Origin: Pagrus major
Taxonomy: Eukaryota; Chordata; Actinopteri; Spariformes; Sparidae
Direction: 5' to 3'
Length of the DNA: 64,000 nucleotides
Assembly: GCF_040436345.1 (NCBI RefSeq)
Contig: NC_133216.1
Location: 15,518,110-15,582,109, forward strand
Part shown: in pieces, positions 57,300 through 64,000 of the stretch
Layout: the number at the start of each line of letters is the position of its first letter
Position numbering within the stretch: the stretch's first letter is position 1
Program-made: the position numbers and the translations under genes
The notes under the pieces: generated by a model
The model's input: the letters and a program-made list of their open reading frames with translations, nothing else
Told to the model about the DNA's origin: nothing
Database searches by the model: none

Positions 57300-59482
57300 A
57301 ATGGATGTTTTATTAATCAGCACCCGGCGTCCAGTTTCAGGAAAACCAAGCAGGGGTCGGAAATGAAATGTGCCCTGCACAAGAGCTTGAATAGCGGGAG
57401 ACCTACTAAACCTGCAGGAGCACTGAAATAACTCGTTTTTGACAAGTTTCTGGTCCTGGAACATGTGTAGCTGCTTCATGTCTTAGATTTGTGTGCTCAG
57501 ATTTTTTTTGGCACCTCACTTTTCATCTTGTAATGCTCTTGTCCCTGTTGGGATTACAATATCCTGCCTCTGAAATATTAATTACATCTGTCAGCAAAGA
57601 TAAATCTTAGAAGGAAACTGAGAAAAGGTCAGCTTTAAGTGTTTTTTTTCTGATTGCAATGCAGAAGATTGTTTATATAAGACGGAGCATTTAAGGTGAA
57701 ATTGATTGATTGCACAAGTTTAGATTTGATTCATGTCTTTTAAATGAAAACATATATGATTTACTGGCCCATGACAGATACACGAGACATGTGGGTTGTT
57801 TGGCCTCAAATTGAAGCCTGTTCAATATGTGGTCCTCATGAATATGTATGTTTTTATAAATTCAGAGGTCAGGGGGTTAACCCAATGATGACAGGCAGTC
57901 TTGGAAAAAGAAACACATGAAAACAAAACAGGCGTTTGATAAATAATAAGAGAAGGAATCACTGCAGCAGACATCAAATACAGGCAGGCTGCACACAAAG
58001 GAGGAAATTACAGATAATTACACTCAATGGGGCTTTCACAGCTGGGATTGTGTGGTCAGGTGCTGCGACGAAGCTCATGTGGCCACAGGTTGTAACCCAT
58101 TATTAATAGACCAGACTGTCTCCGAGTGCACCTGTAGCTTGGCTGAAAATACATGCTTTAAAATAATCTAAAATGTGAAATATTATCAGGAATATCTGGG
58201 AAGGTTTGAGACATTTTGTCGCCTGTGACCTGGACTGAACGGAGCTGGCTCGGAGCAACCTGACCCCGCCAGCAGAGTCTAGGCCACTGGGGAGGAGACA
58301 GGTACACAGAAGCCAGTCTGTGGAGGAGAGAAACCCAATCAGCCCCCTCTTTCTGGTTCACAAAATAGGCTACAGAGGAGGGAGGGAGGCGAGAGGGAAA
58401 TACCTGATTGGCTGAGAGGAAGGGAGTTTGTGAAGAGGAGGCAGGAGGTCAGTGAAACTCAATCTGCTGCACCTCAGGTGTGTGACCACAGAGAGAGTGA
58501 AGAGACAGAGATATAAAATGTGTCAGGCAGAGATAAAGAAAGACACTGAGAGAGAGAGAGTGAGAGAGAAACAGAGGACTGCATGCTGGCTTTTACCACC
58601 AGCTCAATGTTCAGGGCCACTTAACCTCTTTTTATGTGCAGTGCCACAAACCCCGGCTTAGCATCAATAAATAAACAAGCACTCGGCTGCACTCTCTCTC
58701 TGCATGGTCGGTAATTATACCCAACTATTGGAAAAACTGACGACAGATCTCATGGAAAACTGGTCTGTCAGAGCACATGCTGAACTTGAATGTCATTTCT
58801 CCTTTCAATTAAAGGGGCACTATGTAGGTTTGGAGAAGAAATTCAAAATGTTTAATATTTATAATATTAATGAGGTAGAAATACAAACTCAGACATATTT
58901 ATTCATTTATTTTTTCTGAATAAACAAGCTGTTCTCAGGGTAAAATAAGGTGAAATTAGAAAGGTGGCAGGGTCCACCAAATATAAACAAAGTAAAACAG
59001 TAGGAGATTGTGTTGCCCATTAAGGTCAGTTTGTTTATTCAGTTTATTCAGTCATGAAAACAGAGTTTGTTTATTTAGGCATAAAAACACGTTCAATGAA
59101 GATCTTTCTCTTCTGATTAAAATTTCTTTTTCTGTTTTTCTGTGCGCTGAAAAGGCTTAAAAAGGCATTTTATCATAAAGTTTCTGCAAGTTTCTGTCTA
59201 TACTACCCTTTATTCCACTGGTCATGCATGTATGCTTTTTGAAACAGATGCTCAGACTGAAATAATGAAAAGATCTATAAATCCACACTTCTGCAACCTT
59301 TTTATCCTCATAGATATCCAAATAACAAGTTACGTTACCCTACATGTTACAGTTTGCAGTTACTACAAACAAAACTGACACACAACAGACTAAACCAACA
59401 ATCATTTCAGTATCGGCGAGCAGTTACACCTAAAATACTGCATGTGAGGAAGTGTCAAAAATCTGAACTAAACAATGGCTTG
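57300..59482. other. Intergenic DNA, no gene recognised
   Basis: No splice-supported coding exon was found. GA-rich tracts lie at 58375-58450 and 58545-58575. A phrase AAAGGGGCACTATGTAGGTT at 58812 resembles a MITE end, but no matching partner was found. The proximal part may include the promoter of the ccdc195-like gene. Confidence 0.35.
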
Positions 59483-59828
59483 TTAAAGGGGTAGTTAATC
59501 AAAAATGCTTGTGCACGTCCTTTTGCAGAGTGATGCAGTTTGTGGGTGTAGTTACATAGTTCCTTTATGAAACTGCTCACAACAAGGTCTGTGGATTATT
59601 CTGAGTAATCGTCTCATGATTTCTGGAAAGAGACATTGCTGTTGAGTTTCTTTAAATGTATTTTTCGGCGCTTTGAGCACCACAAGCCGAGTGCCTTCTA
59701 GTTTCATTATATTTGAGAGAAGCCAGATATGGCGGATATCTCCAAATCTCTGCAACTAAAACCTAAATAATGTAGTTGGAAAAATAGCACTACAGATAAA
59801 AGGATTTTGGGGTGAACTGTCCCTTTAA
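59483..59828. mobile_element. Inverted-repeat element (MITE)
   Basis: The left end TTAAAGGGGTAGTTAATCAA and the right end GGGTGAACTGTCCCTTTAAA are imperfect inverted copies, a pattern common in teleost short DNA transposons. Length is about 346 bp. No coding sequence is seen. Confidence 0.5.
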
Positions 59829-60750
59829 ATGTTCATATGAAACCCTGCTTACAACAAAGACCACCAAAGGAAACATTCAGCAAAATCATTTAATTGAATG
59901 GATGAAAACTCATGAAATTGTGTCTCTGTTGTCAATTAAATCCAATTCATTCTCTTTATTAATTTCCAGAAGGCATCTCAGCTCTCAGCGCACTAGTAAA
60001 ATATTCCGGTTGGGGTGCGAGGGGGGGGGCGTCAGTTGTGGTTGCAGTAAAATATAGAGTCAACAATGAAGATGCAAACACAAAGGAAAACAGAGCTCCA
60101 GGGTAAACACAGCGGAGACAGTCTGAGTCCAAACAACAGACAGACATATAGCAGCGATGATGAGAGCCTCCAGGCTCCATCAGATCTGAGCAAACTGCTC
60201 ACATTTGGATTCATTTGGATGCTGACTTTGCTCTGACCCGTCTGACTTTGACAAAGAAAATCAATGATCTGAAACAAAGGATTGCTGCTGTTGGAGTCTT
60301 TCCTTTCATTTCAGTGAAGCAACAATAATCCTGCCTCTCTGGGTTGAGAATGTGTTGAAACTCCCACTGCTGTGCTTGTATTGTGTAGTGTCTACGGTAC
60401 CTTTAATGAGCTAAATGAATAATATTTTCTCTAACGATGAAATATTTTCAAAATTTCATAGAACTGCCTCTTGTGACAGTGATAGTGGAGAGGTTGACTT
60501 TAAGCCAACTGTCTTTCTTCTGGTCAAAACAACCGTGACCTCTTTTATCTGAAGGCTTTGATGCAGCAGAGCCTTTTCATGTTTTGCACTGGCCCTTTAA
60601 AGCTCAGTACCGCTGCATATTATTTCAGAACTCTATTGACATTTACTCCTTGAAGAAAATGTGATAGCAAACAATACAGAGCACAACTGAAGAGTACTGC
60701 ACATGACAAATGGTGGTTAAACCTCTACTGACCTTCCTTTGTCTCATTGT

Positions 60751-61262
60751 TTAAAGGGTAAATCCACCAATTTTACACATTTAAGTGTGTTTAGAGGTCT
60801 TGAGGAGTACTACAGCCTATGTGAAGAAAAAGAGAAAAAAAGTAGTATGAAGCCTTTTGTGGCTCCAGAGGAAGATGCATGCAATCTGATAAACTGCCTC
60901 CAGTGATGTCACTCAGTGCCTAAGTTGCATTGTGGGTAATGTAGACACTTTTTTTTTAAAGGAAGAAGAAGAGAGGAAAAAAGGAAAGGAAAAAAAGGAA
61001 AGGAAAAAAAGAGGTGATATATTTGGTTTTGTTGTATCTAACAGTTTTATAGGAGTGCAGATCTGCTTTTTGTATCCTGCTGTCTACATTACCCACGATG
61101 CAACTTAGCCAGTGAGTGACATCACTTGAGGGACTTCATCAGATAACATGCAGCTTCCTCTGGAGCCACAAAATGCTTTATAGCTCTTTTTTCACATATG
61201 CAGTATTACTCCCCTGTAGACCCAGAAACACACTTTAATGTGTAAAATGTAAGTCTACTGTA
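60751..61262. mobile_element. Long fold-back (hairpin) MITE, about 510 bp
   Basis: The left arm about 60751-60953 and the right arm about 61078-61262 are inverted copies along most of their length. Examples are TTTTACACATTTAAGTGTGT versus ACACACTTTAATGTGTAAAA, and TTGCATTGTGGGTAATGTAG versus CTACATTACCCACGATGCAA. The loop holds a purine-rich AAGG run (60957-61015). It is a palindromic non-autonomous element without coding capacity. Confidence 0.8.
60957..61015. repeat. Purine-rich (GGAAA)n tract
   Basis: An A/G-only run in the loop of the fold-back element, with near-identical AAGGAAAGGAAAAA units. Confidence 0.85.
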
Positions 61263-61699
61263 CGGTATGCGTTAAATTTGGGAACAATATAGTTTCCATT
61301 GGGAGATGATGGATTTAAAGATTTATACACTGTCTTCTGCACCAAAGCAAAAAGTGTTTTCTTCTTTGTTTCTGATTTTGCTCATTACACATTTCTATTT
61401 CACACATTTCCATCTATTGTGCAGGTGAAGGACCTCACAATTATATATAATTAGCTGCTGCCGGGCTCAGTCAATAGACAGAATATGAGCGGCTGCTGTG
61501 CACAGCTGCAGCTAAGGCACAATTTCATTTTAGAAAAGCTCTTTTACCTCATTCAACATGATTGGAAACCTGGGTTAATGCGATTAGCATACTGAGAGAC
61601 ATGAACTTTGTCATCTGAAAGTAAGGTGTAACATCTCATAAAACAATAGAAGAAGAGAAGACAGTGGATAAGGAAATAAGTAAAAGTAAAATGAAGTCT

Positions 61700-62395
61700 G
61701 GACATAAACAAAATTTTATTTAAATGTTATACATAAAACTTTAGTTTTTGTTCTTTTTTTAAATTCAGCTAAACAAATATTTATATATCGTATATTTTAT
61801 AAAAAGAAACATTTCAAACATTTTAAATATTAATATTTCTTATTTACAATTCAAAACAGTACAGGAAATAATGACAATAACAATGCAATTTCAATCATAA
61901 AAATGTTACAAAACATAATTTTTTTTGTTTCCGTTTGAAAATCGGCAAGCTGATATTTTCCAGAACGTTAGCAAGGATACAAAGTAGCAATGTGGAGCTG
62001 CTCTACATTCAAACAGGAACTGGAGGTGCGTTCAACTCTTCAGATGCTTAATTATTCAAAGACCTGTAATCCAAATCCTTTTTTTTTTTCACATTAGTCT
62101 TCTTGAAGTTTGAAGTACAATGATATTCCACAGAAAAAAAATGTAAAAATTGTCATCAAAATGCACCAGAAAGCTGTTTTTACATACACAGCTGAACGCA
62201 CCTCGAGCTCAGTAAGGTCACTGTTCGCTAAAGGGACGGGGTTGTTGAGAGAAGGCGCATGTTGTGTGGTTGTGTGTTGGTTCACGTGTGTGTGAACATA
62301 TGCACTGTGTGTGTTTGTGTCTGTCAGTATGTAAGCTGATGAATCAGTCGGCAGGGCGGGGAGGGGCGGATCCATTTGTCACATGGACCGAGTCT
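61700..62395 (-). other. Candidate terminal exon and 3' UTR of the dock9-like gene
   Basis: A minus-strand acceptor-like site (GGTTTTAG) lies at 62396-62400, and AATAAA (minus strand) lies at 61715-61720. The stretch between is AT-rich, as 3' UTRs are. Splicing from the donor after 63169 would add a short tail (either EQRLGPCDK and onward, or EQTRSM then stop, depending on the exact AG). The choice cannot be made from sequence alone. Confidence 0.35.
61715..61720 (-). terminator. Candidate polyadenylation signal for the dock9-like gene
   Basis: TTTATT on the + strand is AATAAA on the minus strand, at the far end of the proposed 3' UTR. Confidence 0.4.
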
Positions 62396-63168
62396 CTAAA
62401 ACCAAAACAAACAGTAGCTAACAGTCCAGCAGTCTGGCCTCTACTGCAGATAGTTCTCAACGACAGGACTACAGACTACCACGACCACAGTCTACACACT
62501 TCTTCTTCCCTTGTTTTCTCTACACTTGCCATCAGTCACAGTTCCGCTACCCTGCTGCGCCCTGCAGCAGGAAACAACTACAGTCAGAAACAAGCAAATG
62601 AGCCACGCTGAGGCTCAAACTGGCACTTCAAAGCCAATTTTCGAGGGGGAAAAATGTCCTTCCAGGGCACAAAGAGTTTCCTGTGAGTCTATTGGCCGTT
62701 CAGTAGGCGCTGTGCCGCTCCGTTCCTGGTTGTCTTGTGTGAGGAATCTGGACAAGAGCAAGAATAAAAAAGCTTGCATTGGAACAGGAAGATTTAAAAG
62801 GAGGCAAGTGTCAAGACTAGCAGGTTTGGATAGATGGAGATCGGCTGAGAAAGCAAGCAGCAATGTGACATGATGTCGTTCATGAGGGAATCTGATGACA
62901 TGACATACCAGTCTTAGAAAGAGTGGACAGAGAGCTGTTAGAGAGAGATGAGGTGCTGGCAGCAAGAACACGTTTTTGTAGCTGTAATGAGAGGAAAAGT
63001 TCAAAAACAAATAGAGAGGAAGTATGAAGCAGTAACAGAAACTGATGACCATGAAAAATGCTTCACAAAATAATGCAAAGAAGAGGAAGATGCAACTGAA
63101 TAGGAACAAAAGCAACAGTGTGGTAATAACACAAGTCCGGACTCTTATTGGTCATTGCAAAGTGAGAC

Positions 63169-63306
63169 CTGTTCATTCATGATGCCAGACAGCTCGGTCA
63201 GCATGTCCCGATAGTGAGCTCTCATCTCCTCCTGGTACTCCAGCTGGTCCTCCTTGATCAGACGCTCGTTCACATCCAACGCCTGACCACAGGCTTCTGC
63301 AAACTG
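63169..63306 (-). CDS. C-terminal exon of a DOCK-D family guanine-nucleotide exchange factor (dock9-like), partial
   Basis: DOCK proteins activate Rho-family GTPases. The DOCK-D (zizimin) group, DOCK9/10/11, acts mainly on Cdc42 and Rac. The exon follows a good acceptor (CCCCCTGCAG) and reads QFAEACGQALDVNERLIKED, then QLEYQEEMRAHYRDMLTELS, then GIMNEQ. This matches the very end of the DHR2 catalytic region in DOCK9/10/11, closest from memory to DOCK9. The exon enters with one base completing the previous codon. It either splices at GAACAG|GTCTCA (63169) or reads on to a TAA at 63145-63147. The rest of this large gene lies beyond the right edge of the window. Paralogues dock10 and dock11 remain possible. 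Confidence 0.75.
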
Positions 63307-64000
63307 CCTGCAGGGGGCAGACAAAGCAGCACTGGTTGTTAATGCTGTGGATTGCCATTGAATGGAGGATTGTTTTCAAAAAGGCAAAAACTATGAGGCT
63401 CTGACAATTTCAAAACATAAACAGGTTTAGCTGATGGGAGCTTTTGACATTGGAAGAGTTTACTTTTGCATTAGATTGTTGTATTTATAAATCCTAATGT
63501 GCAATAAGACCAAAATCAAATAGGAACTGTGCTTTATGAAGGTTTTCCTGTGATTTTTGCTCTATGTTCTTCACTTTTATTTACATATTTGACTACATTT
63601 GATTTACTATAAGATGGTAATTACAAGTGCTGCAGATTATCACCATGACCTTTAATCATCTCTGTAAGAATCATTGCCATTAATTATTTAGCAGAAACAA
63701 TTAATTGGTGTTGGTTGAAAACTATACAAACATGTTGAATTGCTTTTTACACTCTCAAAGTTTACATTTAAAAAAGGATCACTGCACCTATGAACAGGGC
63801 AGTTGTTTCTGACTTTCGTGGATCATTTTCTTTATTTTATTCCATTTTTATATGATTTTTTGCTGAAATCTTGATTTCCTGATGTTGTTTTTTTATTGAT
63901 TTTTATTCACATTCACATTTGCTGTTGCATCCTGAGAACTACATATGTGTTAAACTGCATCTCCAACGTGCACTTGAGTGACATCTAATAACACAGCTCT
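63307..64000 (-). other. Intron of the dock9-like gene reaching the window edge
   Basis: AT-rich sequence upstream of the last supported dock9-like exon. No earlier exon of the gene could be recognised before position 64000, so the intron is at least about 690 bases long. Confidence 0.5.

Noticed and set aside
62094-62375. Minus-strand 93-residue frame with a hydrophobic C-terminal segment, like a small membrane protein.
   Set aside because: It lies inside the proposed 3' UTR and terminal exon of the dock9-like gene. The N-terminal half is His/Thr-rich from a CA/TG repeat, and the hydrophobic part comes from T-rich sequence. No splice or family support.
62615-63115. Minus-strand 166-residue open frame with a very hydrophobic start.
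   Set aside because: The Phe/Leu-rich composition comes from a pyrimidine-rich intron of the dock9-like gene. No family match, and the flanking true exon uses a different frame.

Overview
This is a nuclear segment from a ray-finned (teleost) fish. Every gene is split by short GT/AG introns, the protein sequences match vertebrate families, and the intergenic DNA carries short inverted-repeat elements and dispersed repeats typical of teleost genomes. No prokaryotic, viral or organellar genes were seen. All exon maps below were read by eye from splice signals, reading-frame continuity and remembered family sequences. Nothing was aligned by computer.

Layout: 1-5.6 kb, repeat-rich intergenic DNA. 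5.66-9.64 kb (+), il10ra (crfb7), the ligand-binding chain of the IL-10 receptor. 13.43-16.13 kb (-), a four-exon gene for a 77-residue single-pass membrane protein in the position of SMIM35. 16-25 kb, long intergenic DNA with a likely non-coding first exon near 20.8-21.0 kb. 25.01-33.86 kb (+), tmprss4, a type II membrane serine protease. 36.55-41.52 kb (-), mre11, the DNA double-strand-break nuclease. 42.54-46.44 kb (+), cep57, a centrosomal coiled-coil protein arranged head to head with mre11. 48.11-53.49 kb (+), gucy1b2, the beta-2 subunit of soluble guanylate cyclase. 55.22-57.21 kb (-), a small coiled-coil protein resembling CCDC195. 63.17-63.31 kb (-), the last well-supported coding exon of a DOCK-D family (dock9-like) exchange factor, whose 3' UTR probably runs down to about 61.7 kb.

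The order il10ra - smim35 - tmprss4 matches human 11q23. mre11 and cep57 correspond to 11q21, and gucy1b2 and dock9 to human chromosome 13, so the window joins blocks that are separate in mammals. The genes do not form a single pathway. They cover cytokine signalling, membrane proteolysis, DNA repair, centrosome structure, NO/cGMP signalling and Rho-GTPase control.

Most interesting points: (1) a complete gucy1b2 that carries both metal-binding aspartates, the guanine-specificity residues and a C-terminal CVVL prenylation box, although the human gene is a pseudogene; (2) a reconstructed smim35-like gene whose small exons are easily missed; (3) an IL-10 receptor tail with a DSGCGS degron-like motif and a YRTQ STAT3-type motif; (4) several clean inverted-repeat transposons, including one inserted in another repeat with a readable GTAC target duplication.
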